Source of the DNA: Phycisphaerales bacterium UBA1910
Lineage (GTDB): Bacteria > Planctomycetota > Phycisphaerae > Phycisphaerales > UBA1924
Direction: 5' to 3'
Assembly: GCA_002337545.1 (NCBI GenBank)
Contig: DDGE01000039.1
Coordinates: 454-32,488, forward strand
Length of the DNA: 32,035 nt
Within the stretch, counting starts at the first letter, position 1. Each line of letters begins with the position of its first letter. This document shows, piece by piece, positions 7,263 through 15,204 of the stretch. A program made the translations under genes and the position numbers. A model generated the notes under the pieces. The model was given only the letters and a program-made list of their open reading frames with translations. It searched no databases and was not told where the DNA came from.

Positions 7263-8255
7263 ATGAACACCATGCTGATCAACGCATACGGCGACAACGC
7301 GAAGTTTGAACACGCCGAGATCGATCGCCCGCAAACGAAGCCGGGGCATGTCCTCGTCAAAGTCAGCGCCTCAAGCGTGAACACAGTGGACACCATGATC
7401 CGCAAGATGGGCGAGAACCTCCCGCTCTCCCCGGATACCCCCGCCATCCTTGGGATGGATATGGCAGGAACAATCGAGGAGATCGGTGAGGGCGTCGACG
7501 GGTTTGAGGTCGGTGATGAGGTATACGGCTGCGTGGGCGGGCTCGCGGATCTGCCGGGCACACTCGCAGAGTACATCGTCGCGGATGCGGACCTGATTGC
7601 ACACAAGCCCAAGAACCTCTCCATGCGTGAAGCCGCCGCGATTCCCCTCGTTGGGATCACAGCTTACGAGGGGCTCCATCGCGCGGGGATCTCGTCGGGA
7701 CAGCGTGTGCTCGTGCACGGCGGGTCCGGTGGGGTCGGGCACATCGCGCTCCAACTCGCAAAGCACTACGGCGCGGATGTCTACTCCACAGGGGGTGGTG
7801 ATGCACAACTTGAGCTGATCAAGCAGTTGGGCGCCACACCGATCAACTACAAGACTGAGAAGGTCGCGGAATATGTCCAGACGCATACCGGCGGAGCGGG
7901 CTTTGATCTTGTGTTTGACTCCGTCGGGGGCGCGAACCTGAGCAGCTCGTTCGAAGCCGCGGCCCTCAACGCACAGATCGCCACGACGGTCTCCATGTGC
8001 GAGCTCGATCTGAACCCAATGCACTTCAAGGGGCTCTCATTGCATGTCGTGTTCATGCTCATCCCGATGCTGCACAATCACAATCGCTCAACGCACGGCG
8101 AGATCCTCCGTGATCTCGCGTCCATCATCGAGTCGGGTGCGGTGAAACCCGTCCTCGACGAGACCAGCTTCGGCCTTGAGCAGGCAGGCGAGGCGCACGC
8201 ACGCCTTGAGAGCGGGCAAGCGATGGGCAAGGTCGTGATCGACCACTCGAACTGA
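7263..8255 (+). CDS. NADPH-dependent quinone reductase-like, zinc-free alcohol dehydrogenase family
   Basis: A 330-residue medium-chain dehydrogenase/reductase. The start ATG at 7263 has AAGGAG (7250-7255) seven bases upstream. The GroES-like N-terminal half contains VLVKVSASSVNTVDTMIR and LGMDMAGTIEEIG. The nucleotide-binding half has VLVHGGSGGVGHIALQLAKHYGA, the glycine motif of quinone oxidoreductases. The usual catalytic and structural zinc cysteines are missing, as expected for the QOR branch. It would reduce quinones or related enones in the cytoplasm with NADPH. The divergent HxlR gene points to control by quinone or electrophile stress. A lipoprotein gene follows after 34 bases and may be co-transcribed. 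Confidence 0.92.
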   Translation: MNTMLINAYGDNAKFEHAEIDRPQTKPGHVLVKVSASSVNTVDTMIRKMGENLPLSPDTPAILGMDMAGTIEEIGEGVDGFEVGDEVYGCVGGLADLPGTLAEYIVADADLIAHKPKNLSMREAAAIPLVGITAYEGLHRAGISSGQRVLVHGGSGGVGHIALQLAKHYGADVYSTGGGDAQLELIKQLGATPINYKTEKVAEYVQTHTGGAGFDLVFDSVGGANLSSSFEAAALNAQIATTVSMCELDLNPMHFKGLSLHVVFMLIPMLHNHNRSTHGEILRDLASIIESGAVKPVLDETSFGLEQAGEAHARLESGQAMGKVVIDHSN

Positions 8256-8289
8256 TGAACATGTACACTCACCAGAACAGGAAATACTC

Positions 8290-9144
8290 ATGAAACGACA
8301 CACAACACTCGTCACCGGCTCCGCCCTATACCTTCTTACACTCGCCGGTTGTGCCACAACCTCGTCCCCGTACGCGCAAACGGATTCCGCATCGGTCGTT
8401 GCGTATGACGACATCGAATGGGGAGCGCTGAACCCAGCTCGCGGCGACAAGAGTCCGCGAGCCGGGACGCTCTGGGGCGATCGCACCAAGGACGAAGCAT
8501 CGGGTTTTCTCGTCCAGTTTGTGGACGGGTTCTCGTCTCCGCCGCATATCCACAACATCACCTACCGAGGGGTGGTGATTCAGGGCCTGGTCCACAACGA
8601 CGACCCGGAGGCAGAAAACATGTGGCTGCCGAGCGGGTCGTTCTGGACACAACCGGCCGGGGATGTGCATATCACCTCCGCGACTGGCGCGTTCAATCTC
8701 GCGTACATCGAGATCGATGAAGGCCCGTATCTTGTTCAACCGACGGATGATGCGTTCCACGATGAGGAGATCTCGATCAATGTCGATGAATCGAACCTTG
8801 TCTGGCTCGATGCATCGAGCATGACCTGGATCGATGCCGATCGACCGGGGAACACACAGCATGGTGCCCAGATCGCGATGCTTTGGGGTGATCCACAGAA
8901 CGGCGAGCCATATGGATCGATGATCAAACTCCCCGCAGGGTTTGACGGCGAGATCCGAACGAACGCGGATCTCTTTCGCGCGATCGTGATCCAAGGTGAG
9001 GTTGAAACCACCGACGCATCGCTCGGAGCGGGCAGCTACTTCGGGTCTGATTCCCCGATGGCTCATGGTGTACATGCCGTCGGAAAGGACGAAACGCTCG
9101 TCTATGTCCGAACGAATGCACCGTATCGGATTGTTCTAGATTAA
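8290..9144 (+). CDS. DUF4437-type cupin lipoprotein
   Basis: A 284-residue protein with a lipoprotein signal peptide; the lipobox LAGC puts the modified cysteine at 21. The mature part has two similar halves, each beginning near a GxLWGD/AxLWGD box (about residues 60 and 200). The first half carries a cupin-like metal-ligand pattern PPHIHN, followed by YRGVVIQG and LPSGSFWTQPAGDVH. The second half has FRAIVIQGEV, GAGSYFGSD and an AHGV histidine. This matches DUF4437/ChrR-like cupin proteins, whose function is unknown. It lies 34 bases after the quinone reductase and may share its redox-linked regulation. Membrane anchoring outside the cytoplasm is expected. Confidence 0.8.
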   Translation: MKRHTTLVTGSALYLLTLAGCATTSSPYAQTDSASVVAYDDIEWGALNPARGDKSPRAGTLWGDRTKDEASGFLVQFVDGFSSPPHIHNITYRGVVIQGLVHNDDPEAENMWLPSGSFWTQPAGDVHITSATGAFNLAYIEIDEGPYLVQPTDDAFHDEEISINVDESNLVWLDASSMTWIDADRPGNTQHGAQIAMLWGDPQNGEPYGSMIKLPAGFDGEIRTNADLFRAIVIQGEVETTDASLGAGSYFGSDSPMAHGVHAVGKDETLVYVRTNAPYRIVLD

Positions 9145-9303
9145 TCAGCGATGACCGGAAAAATCGAACAGCCCACCCGACACGGGTTGGCTGCTGTTCT
9201 ATGGTGATCCCCTGTGTTGGATACAGGCATAATCGACCGGATTCACCACCCTCTTTGCACGCTGATGCGGTAGCGGAAGACATGAAATCGGAATCAGAAC
9301 ACG
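9145..9303. other. intergenic region with an imperfect hairpin
   Basis: A stem of GAACAG/CTGTTC, with further pairing of CCCACCCG to CGGGTTGG around a 3-base bulge, spans 9166-9199. It could end the lipoprotein transcript, but no T-run follows on the plus strand. A CATAAT at 9228-9233 might be a -10 box for the next gene; no good -35 was found. Confidence 0.35.
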
Positions 9304-9768
9304 ATGCGACACGATCTGAAACTGAGCACGCTTGATGAAGTGATCGCCGAGTGCGATCGACTCTTGAACAGCGGATACGAAATGAGCGGAAAATGGACGC
9401 TTGCACAGATGTGCAATCATGTCCGCCTGACGATGGAATCGAACATGCGGGGGTATCCGCGATGGATGACGCTGCTTGGGCTACCGCTCCGCCCTTTCCT
9501 TCGGAAGTTTGCGCTCCCGCGTTTGCTCGCGGGCAACTCGATCAAGGGCGTAAAGACGGCGGGGATGTTTGTCCCCCCTTCCGGGCTCGACGACACGGAT
9601 GAAGTGCAAAGGCTCAAAGCCTGTATCCAGGAGTTCGGTTCGTACACCTCGCCATTGCACGCGCACCCGGGGTTCGGGCGGATGTCACACCAGGAGTTCG
9701 GACGGTTCCATGCGGCGCACGCGGCCCATCATCTCGCATTCCTGACCCCGTCGGACCAAGAGAACTGA
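9304..9768 (+). CDS. DUF1569 / DinB-like four-helix protein
   Basis: A 154-residue soluble protein. The pattern GKWTLAQMCNHVRLTMES near residues 36-53 and the C-terminal block GFGRMSHQEFGRFHAAHAAHHLAFL match DUF1569 proteins of the DinB/YfiT-like metal-binding four-helix-bundle superfamily. His41, and the histidines in AAHAAHH, are likely metal ligands. The biochemical role of these proteins is not established; some superfamily members are thiol-dependent transferases. No signal peptide is present. It is flanked by intergenic sequence on both sides, so it is probably transcribed alone. Confidence 0.8.
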   Translation: MRHDLKLSTLDEVIAECDRLLNSGYEMSGKWTLAQMCNHVRLTMESNMRGYPRWMTLLGLPLRPFLRKFALPRLLAGNSIKGVKTAGMFVPPSGLDDTDEVQRLKACIQEFGSYTSPLHAHPGFGRMSHQEFGRFHAAHAAHHLAFLTPSDQEN

Positions 9769-9790
9769 TCTCGATCGCGACCTCAGTCAA

Positions 9791-9826
9791 AAAGACGACA
9801 GGCCCTGACAAAGCGTCAGGGCCTGT
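9791..9826 (-). terminator. intrinsic terminator of tRNA-Pro
   Basis: ACAGGCCCTGAC (9798-9809) pairs perfectly with GTCAGGGCCTGT (9815-9826) around a 5-base loop. On the minus strand the stem is followed by CGTCTTTTTGA, giving a proper U-tract just after the tRNA. The stem may also stop plus-strand transcripts arriving from the DUF1569 gene. Confidence 0.88.
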
Positions 9827-9833
9827 GTGCAAA

Positions 9834-9908
9834 TCGGGGTGAGAGGATTCGAACCTCCGACCTTTTGACCCCCAGTCAAACGCGCTAACCAAGCTGCGCT
9901 ACACCCCG
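9834..9908 (-). tRNA. tRNA-Pro (anticodon GGG)
   Basis: On the minus strand the acceptor stem CGGGGTG/CACCCCG, the D arm with GCTTGGTTAGC, the anticodon stem TTTGA/TCAAA around CTGGGGG and the T arm GGAGG-TTCGAAT-CCTCT form a full cloverleaf. The anticodon is GGG. The discriminator base is A, and CCA is not encoded. Confidence 0.96.
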
Positions 9909-9937
9909 GGATACCTGAGCAGATCAGGCAGGTGTCA

Positions 9938-9966
9938 AGCATAGCGCGTATCCGCTGGGTTGCCAA
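9938..9966 (-). promoter_or_regulatory. sigma70-type promoter of tRNA-Pro
   Basis: On the minus strand TTGGCA (9961-9966) is separated by exactly 17 bases from TATGCT (9938-9943). Initiation would fall about 22 bases upstream of the tRNA 5' end. Confidence 0.75.
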
Positions 9967-9998
9967 GCAAAATGGGCACGCACGGCTCACAATCCGCA

Positions 9999-10014
9999 TA
10001 TGCTCCCCGGTATG
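9999..10014 (+). promoter_or_regulatory. -10 box abutting the pyrC start (leaderless candidate)
   Basis: TATGCT (9999-10004) lies 7 bases before the ATG at 10012. The intervening CCCCGGT holds no Shine-Dalgarno sequence. The same hexamer is used at 1690 and in the tRNA-Pro promoter. Confidence 0.45.
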
Positions 10015-11319
10015 AGCGACACACACCCCGCCTCCGAATCAATCCTGATCCGTTCTGCCCGCGTCATCGACCCCTTATCGGGTCTGGATGCCCAACGCGA
10101 TGTCCTGATCCGTGACGGACAGATCACGGCGATCGAGGAAACCATCACCGAGACCGCGGATCGGATGATCGACGCGGCGGGCAAGGTTCTCACGCCTGGG
10201 CTCATTGACCCGCATGTCCATCTACGCGATCCGGGCCAGACGCACAAGGAAGACATCGAGAGCGGCACCCGCGCAGCCGTCGCGGGCGGGTTCACAACAG
10301 TCTGTTGCATGCCCAATACCAACCCTTGCCTCGATACCCCCGAGATCGTCGAGTACATTGCAGCAAAGGCGGCCCGTGAGGGCCACTGCCGGGTGTTCTC
10401 CGTCGCCGCGGCCACCCAGGGTCGCAAGGGTGAACGCCTCGCGGAGATCGAGCTCTGCGATAAGGCGGGCGCTGTGGGATTCTCCGACGATGGAGATGTG
10501 ATCGAATCTGCAGCCATGATGAAAACGGTGTTTCAGACCGTGAAAACCACTGGCAAGGTATTCATGCAGCACTGCCAAGAGCTGACGCTGACCAAGGGTG
10601 CAACCATGCACGCCGGGTCCGTATCCACCAAGCTCGGTGAGAAGGGCTGGCCCCGCGAAGCGGAAGAACTCATCATCGAACGCGATATCCGACTCAACAA
10701 ATCGATCGGGTGCCGATACCACATCCAGCACATGAGCTCTGGCAACTCGGTCGAACTCGTTGCGCGAGCGCAGGACGAGGGACTCCCCGTCACCGCGGAG
10801 GCATCCCCTCACCACCTGCACCTCACGCACGAAGCCATCGAAACCCACGGCACCATGGCGAAGATGAACCCGCCACTGCGCGAGCAGTCCGATGTCGAGG
10901 CGCTCCGCAAGGGTGTCGCGGATGGAACGATCACGATCCTCGCGACGGACCACGCGCCGCACCACGCCGACGAGAAACGCAACCCGATGTCCGACGCGCC
11001 GTTCGGGATCATCGGGCTCGAGTCGGCTTTCTCGCTGTATCACAAAGCGCTCGTCGAGACAGGTCATATCGATCTACCCAAACTCATCGAACTCCTCACG
11101 GTCAACCCCGCGAAGCTCTGCAACCTCGATTCCTGTGGGATCGGATCCATTCAAGTCGGCGGCCCCGCGGATCTCACCCTGATCGATCCAGATCACTACT
11201 GGACCCTCCACGAGGACCACCTTGTCGGCAAGTCCAAGAACATCCCGTTCATCGGATGGGACCTTGGCGCACGCCCCACCATGACAATCGTGGGCGGGCG
11301 AGTGAGATGGGAAGTATGA
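10012..11319 (+). CDS. pyrC: dihydroorotase (class I, PyrC)
   Basis: An amidohydrolase of 435 residues from the preferred ATG at 10012; an in-frame ATG at 10000 precedes it. It cyclises N-carbamoyl-L-aspartate to dihydroorotate in pyrimidine synthesis. Metal-binding and catalytic residues are in place: His68 and His70 in DPHVHLRDPG, Asp in GFSDDGDV, His in MQHCQE, His in HIQHMSS, and the catalytic Asp313 in ATDHAPHH. The MPNTNP substrate loop is also present. The length and the DPG-type motif fit class I enzymes. It is followed after 7 bases by a metal P-type ATPase, and a -10-like box overlaps its stop codon. There is no other pyrimidine gene nearby. Confidence 0.95.
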   Translation: MSDTHPASESILIRSARVIDPLSGLDAQRDVLIRDGQITAIEETITETADRMIDAAGKVLTPGLIDPHVHLRDPGQTHKEDIESGTRAAVAGGFTTVCCMPNTNPCLDTPEIVEYIAAKAAREGHCRVFSVAAATQGRKGERLAEIELCDKAGAVGFSDDGDVIESAAMMKTVFQTVKTTGKVFMQHCQELTLTKGATMHAGSVSTKLGEKGWPREAEELIIERDIRLNKSIGCRYHIQHMSSGNSVELVARAQDEGLPVTAEASPHHLHLTHEAIETHGTMAKMNPPLREQSDVEALRKGVADGTITILATDHAPHHADEKRNPMSDAPFGIIGLESAFSLYHKALVETGHIDLPKLIELLTVNPAKLCNLDSCGIGSIQVGGPADLTLIDPDHYWTLHEDHLVGKSKNIPFIGWDLGARPTMTIVGGRVRWEV

Positions 11320-11329
11320 TCGAAGCATG
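11315..11329 (+). promoter_or_regulatory. -10 box over the pyrC stop codon, abutting the ATPase start (leaderless candidate)
   Basis: TATGAT (11315-11320) contains the pyrC TGA stop (11317-11319) and ends 6 bases before the ATG at 11327. It could give the ATPase its own leaderless transcript. Confidence 0.4.
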
Positions 11330-13195
11330 ACCCCTATCAGGTTCATCTGGGACAAGCGTGAAATCTTCATCGCGATCCTTGCGATCGTGACCATCGGTGC
11401 CCACCTGATCATGCGGTTCGGAATGGACTCCGACCCGGACGCCGCACGCATCCCGCTGCTCATCTGCCTGTTTATCGGTGGTGGCCCGCTCGTCTTCGAA
11501 CTCGCGATGAAGGCGCTCCGGCGTGAGTTCGGATCCGACCTCCTCGCCGGGATCTCGATCGTCACCTCTGTGCTGCTTGACGAGTACCTCGCGGGCTCGA
11601 TCGTCGTCCTGATGCTCTCGGGCGGCGAGGCGCTCGAGGAATACGCCGTCGCCAACGCGTCGAGCGTGCTGAAGGCGCTCGCCAAACGCATGCCCTCGGT
11701 TGCGCATGTTCGACGCGACGGCACGCTCGAAGATGTCCCGCTGGACGAGGTCCGCGTCGGGGACCATGTCACGATATTTCCGCACGAGACTTCACCGGTC
11801 GACGGGATCGTCATCGACGGGCATGGTGTCATGGACGAGTCGTTCCTTACTGGTGAGCCCTACATGATGTCCAAGGCACCGGGATCCTCTGTGATCTCGG
11901 GGTCTATCAACGGCGAGTCCGCAATCACGATCGAGGCGACACGACCGGCACATGATTCTCGGTATGCCAAAATCATGCAGGTCATGCGCGATACGGAGCA
12001 GCGCCGGCCCAAGATGCGACGGATGGGCGACCAGCTCGGTGCGATCTACACCCCCATCGCCGTGGCCCTCGCGCTCATCGCGTGGTTTGTCTCCGGAGAC
12101 CCGACACGATTCCTCGCGGTCCTCGTGGTCGCGACGCCCTGCCCGCTGCTCATCGGGATCCCCGTCGCGATCATCGGCTCGATCTCACTGTCCGCGAAGC
12201 GTGGGATCGTCATCAAGGACCCCGGCGCACTCGAGGTCATCAACACATGCAAGACCATCATCTTTGACAAGACCGGCACTCTGACTTACGGCACACCGAT
12301 CATCACCGACATCCTCACAGCGCCCGGCATTGATGAAAAAGCCCTGCTCTCCCAGATCGTGTCGCTCGAACGATACTCCAAACACCCCCTCGCGGATGCC
12401 GTGGTGAATCTGGGTGAGCAACGCGGCGTCTCCATCTCCGAACCCAAAGAAGTCTCCGAAAAACCCGGGCAGGGACTCCGTGGACTCATCGGGAATCAGG
12501 AGATCCTCATCACGGGACGCAAAACGATTACCCAGATCGACCCGGAGGGTGCCCAACGCCTCCCCGAACGCACAGCCGGGCTTGAATGCGTTGTTGCGAT
12601 CGATGGCAAATACGCCGCGACGGTGCAGTTCCGTGACGAACCCCGCAAGGACGGGCGTCTCTTCATTGAGCATCTCTCCCGCAAGCATGGTTATGAGAAG
12701 GTCATGCTCGTGTCCGGTGATCGCCAGAGCGAAGCGGATTATCTTGGCAACAAGGTCGGGATTAAGGACATCATCGCCGAGCAGACCCCGGAACAGAAAG
12801 TGGAAATCGTTCGTCAGGAATCCGAGCGGGCCCGGACCTGCTTCGTCGGCGATGGGATCAACGATGCCCCCGCTTTGTCTCTCGCCACGGTCGGGATCGC
12901 GTTTGGGCAGGCTTCTGATATCACGACGGAGGCCGCGGGCGTGGTTGTGATGGACTCTTCGCTTGAGCGTGTCGACGAGTTCTTCCACATCTCCAAGCAC
13001 ATGCGTCGCATCGCTTTACAGTCCGCGATCGGGGGCATGATCCTCAGCATCGTGGGGATGATTCTCGCCGCGCTCGGGTACCTCCCGCCGGTTGCGGGTG
13101 CGATTGCCCAGGAGGTCATCGATGTCTTCGCCGTGGTCAATGCGCTGCGTGCGGCCTGGCCTCCCCGGGTGATTTCCGATATTCGTGATCACTAG
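11327..13195 (+). CDS. heavy-metal P1B-type ATPase with a TPC membrane motif
   Basis: A 622-residue P-type ATPase. It has an actuator domain with FLTGEP, phosphorylated Asp314 in FDKTGTLT, the nucleotide-binding His-Pro pair in YSKHPLA that marks P1B enzymes, and the hinge GDGINDAP. The transport helix carries ATPCPLLIGIP in place of the CPC of copper or zinc/cadmium pumps and the SPC of P1B-4. A TPC motif is associated with the P1B-5 group (nickel/iron efflux in the studied example), so Fe, Ni or Co is a better guess than Cu. No N-terminal heavy-metal-associated domain or His-rich tail is present. It lies in the inner membrane, with helices at about 12-30, 42-58, 66-95, 240-285 and the C-terminus. 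It is probably an exporter. Confidence 0.9.
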   Translation: MTPIRFIWDKREIFIAILAIVTIGAHLIMRFGMDSDPDAARIPLLICLFIGGGPLVFELAMKALRREFGSDLLAGISIVTSVLLDEYLAGSIVVLMLSGGEALEEYAVANASSVLKALAKRMPSVAHVRRDGTLEDVPLDEVRVGDHVTIFPHETSPVDGIVIDGHGVMDESFLTGEPYMMSKAPGSSVISGSINGESAITIEATRPAHDSRYAKIMQVMRDTEQRRPKMRRMGDQLGAIYTPIAVALALIAWFVSGDPTRFLAVLVVATPCPLLIGIPVAIIGSISLSAKRGIVIKDPGALEVINTCKTIIFDKTGTLTYGTPIITDILTAPGIDEKALLSQIVSLERYSKHPLADAVVNLGEQRGVSISEPKEVSEKPGQGLRGLIGNQEILITGRKTITQIDPEGAQRLPERTAGLECVVAIDGKYAATVQFRDEPRKDGRLFIEHLSRKHGYEKVMLVSGDRQSEADYLGNKVGIKDIIAEQTPEQKVEIVRQESERARTCFVGDGINDAPALSLATVGIAFGQASDITTEAAGVVVMDSSLERVDEFFHISKHMRRIALQSAIGGMILSIVGMILAALGYLPPVAGAIAQEVIDVFAVVNALRAAWPPRVISDIRDH

Positions 13196-13316
13196 CAGGA
13201 ACAACATGCCCTCACAGGGAAGTTCCTCTTGGATCGACCTAGGATGCGCCTAGGCAAGTTCTTTCGGGTGCCATACACCCGTGTTTCATCACCCTCCACT
13301 CAGGACGGAACCAGAT

Positions 13317-14354
13317 ATGAGCGTAAAAATCGGAATCAACGGCTTTGGCCGCATTGGACGCCTCGTCTACCGCATCGCCGCCAACACACCCGGTATCGAA
13401 GTCGTCGCGATCAACGACCTCGTCGGGTCGGACAACCTCGCGTACCTGCTCAAGTACGACACCATGCACGGGCGTTTCCTGATCGACGGCAAGCCCGCCG
13501 ATATCTCCGTCAGCGATGATGGGTTCACTGTCAACGGGCACAAGACCCTCACCACGGCGGAGCGTGACCCCTCCAACCTCAAATGGGGCGACATGGGCGT
13601 TGACTATGTCCTCGAATCCACCGGCCTCTTCACCACAGGCGAAGCAGCGCAGAAGCACATCGACAACAACGGCTGCAAGCGTGTGGTCATCTCCGCACCG
13701 ACCAAGAGCCCGGACACCGTCCCGACCTATGTCCACAAGGTAAACTGCGCCAAGTACAACCCGGACACCGACACGATCATCTCCAACGCGAGTTGCACGA
13801 CCAACTGCTTGGCCCCGATCACCAAGGTGATTATGGACAACTTCGGGCTCGTCGAGGGGCTCATGACCACGGTCCACGCGGCGACCGCGACCCAGCCGAC
13901 GCAGGATGGCCCGTCCAAGAAGGACTGGCGCGGCGGACGCAACGCTTACCAGAACATCATCCCCGCGAGTACTGGTGCCGCCAAGGCCGTCGGGCTCTGC
14001 CTCCCCGAAACCGTCGGGAAGCTCACAGGCATGGCATTCCGCGTGCCGACCGCTGATGTCTCTTGTGTGGATCTGACTTTCCGCACGGAGAAGGCAACCT
14101 CACTCGCGGACATCAACGCCGCGATGAAGGCCGCCGCTGAAGGCCCGATGAAGGGTGTGCTGGGTTACACCGAGGAAGATGTGGTCTCCAGTGACTTCAT
14201 CGGTGATCCACACTCCTCGATCTATGACGCGGGCGCGTGCATCGAGCTGAACAGCAACTTCTTCAAGGTCGTCTCGTGGTACGACAACGAGGCCGGTTAC
14301 GCGAACCGGTGCGTTGACATGCTCAAGATGATGGCGGAGAAGGACGGGCTCTAA
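13317..14354 (+). CDS. gap: glyceraldehyde-3-phosphate dehydrogenase, type I
   Basis: A 345-residue enzyme that oxidises glyceraldehyde 3-phosphate to 1,3-bisphosphoglycerate in glycolysis or the reverse. It starts with [12 protein letters not shown], the NAD-binding Rossmann motif. The Asn-Asp pair in VVAINDL after the second strand favours NAD over NADP. Catalytic Cys160 is in [12 protein letters not shown], the partner histidine is in TVHAATATQ, and the C-terminal [12 protein letters not shown] is typical. The ATG at 13317 is preceded by AGGACGGAA. The 121-base upstream region includes two CCTAGG palindromes at 13239 and 13250 of unknown meaning. The gene converges on a lipoprotein gene, with a shared hairpin between them. 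Confidence 0.96.
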   Translation: MSVKIGINGFGRIGRLVYRIAANTPGIEVVAINDLVGSDNLAYLLKYDTMHGRFLIDGKPADISVSDDGFTVNGHKTLTTAERDPSNLKWGDMGVDYVLESTGLFTTGEAAQKHIDNNGCKRVVISAPTKSPDTVPTYVHKVNCAKYNPDTDTIISNASCTTNCLAPITKVIMDNFGLVEGLMTTVHAATATQPTQDGPSKKDWRGGRNAYQNIIPASTGAAKAVGLCLPETVGKLTGMAFRVPTADVSCVDLTFRTEKATSLADINAAMKAAAEGPMKGVLGYTEEDVVSSDFIGDPHSSIYDAGACIELNSNFFKVVSWYDNEAGYANRCVDMLKMMAEKDGL

Positions 14355-14380
14355 GCTACCGATCGACATTTAGATGCAGA

Positions 14381-15133
14381 TCAAGGGGCCAGCTTCAACA
14401 ACTCAAGTTGAAGCTGGCCTTGATTTGCGCTCAGTTGATTTACCTCATCGATCAGGGCGTTGTACTCCGCGAGAACCTCGTCGGGCATATCTTCACCAAA
14501 CATGACTGATCCATCGTCGAGTACTTGCATCCCATCGAGGTGGTCACCGGTGATATTCAGAATTCCCCGCATCACGGTGAACAACTGACGATCGATCTCG
14601 CGGATCTGATTATGAATGACAATCTGCTTCTCGATCGTCGCTGATGTCCCTTCGATCTCGCCCATGCGACGAAGGATTCGAGGCTGCGCAATGGCCATGC
14701 GCTCGTTCTGCGCGTCGAGGCGATCGACAATATCGATCCGGTTGGCAATATCATCCGCGCTCGTTACTGTTGAGGCATCAATACCACCCGCCGTGACCAG
14801 TTCATCCAAGATCTCGTCGTAGGCCTGGACCGAACTTTGCAGTTCTCGAATGAGCGATGCCTGCTCACGCAGGATTTCCGCTTGTTTGCCAGTGGAGTTC
14901 TCTGCCGCGTTCTCAAGGATGTTTCCCATTTCATTGAGATGTTCATCATCCACATTGGCGACGCCCTCCTCCTCGATCTGCCTGCGTTGATTCTCACGCG
15001 ATTGTTCATTGAGCGCGGCGATATCTTTATTGACCTGATCGATCGAATCCGATCCGGATGAGTTCTGATCGCACGCCGCAAGCCCAAGCGTAGTAGAGAT
15101 GAGCAAAGGCACGAGCACTGTTCTGATGTCCAC
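14381..15133 (-). CDS. coiled-coil lipoprotein of unknown function
   Basis: A 250-residue protein with a clear lipoprotein signal: hydrophobic VLVPLLISTTLGL and lipobox LAAC, with the modified cysteine at 21. The rest is strongly charged and helical, rich in Gln, Glu, Asn and Arg. Heptad-like stretches run from about residue 33 to 110 (IAALNEQSRENQRRQIEEE) and 120-200, so it is likely a coiled coil anchored to a membrane. There are no enzyme motifs and I do not recognise the family. The GTG start at 15133 has GGAG six to seven bases upstream. Its last codons encode the hairpin shared with the gap gene. A TATGAT at 15145-15150 could be its -10 box. Confidence 0.75.
   Translation of the reverse strand: MDIRTVLVPLLISTTLGLAACDQNSSGSDSIDQVNKDIAALNEQSRENQRRQIEEEGVANVDDEHLNEMGNILENAAENSTGKQAEILREQASLIRELQSSVQAYDEILDELVTAGGIDASTVTSADDIANRIDIVDRLDAQNERMAIAQPRILRRMGEIEGTSATIEKQIVIHNQIREIDRQLFTVMRGILNITGDHLDGMQVLDDGSVMFGEDMPDEVLAEYNALIDEVNQLSANQGQLQLELLKLAP
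14383..14422. terminator. bidirectional hairpin between gap and the convergent lipoprotein gene
   Basis: GGCCAGCTTCAAC (14387-14399) pairs perfectly with GTTGAAGCTGGCC (14407-14419) around a 7-base loop; AAG/CTT pairing extends it past a small bulge. The T-tract is weak (TTGATTTG on the plus strand). Unusually, the stem lies inside the last codons of the lipoprotein gene. Confidence 0.7.
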
Positions 15134-15204
15134 ACGGATCTCCGATCATATTTCATGTCAACTATGTGAATGGCTATTCATCAAATCGATGGCCGCCGCA
15201 TATA

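Noticed and set aside
9166..9199. Hairpin after the DUF4437 lipoprotein as a true terminator
   Set aside because: It has a mismatch and a bulge and lacks a plus-strand U-tract; listed only as an imperfect hairpin.
13239..13255. Two CCTAGG palindromes separated by five bases upstream of gap, as an operator or riboswitch
   Set aside because: The repeat is short, has no matching copy in other upstream regions I read, and fits no known element; noted only as a curiosity.
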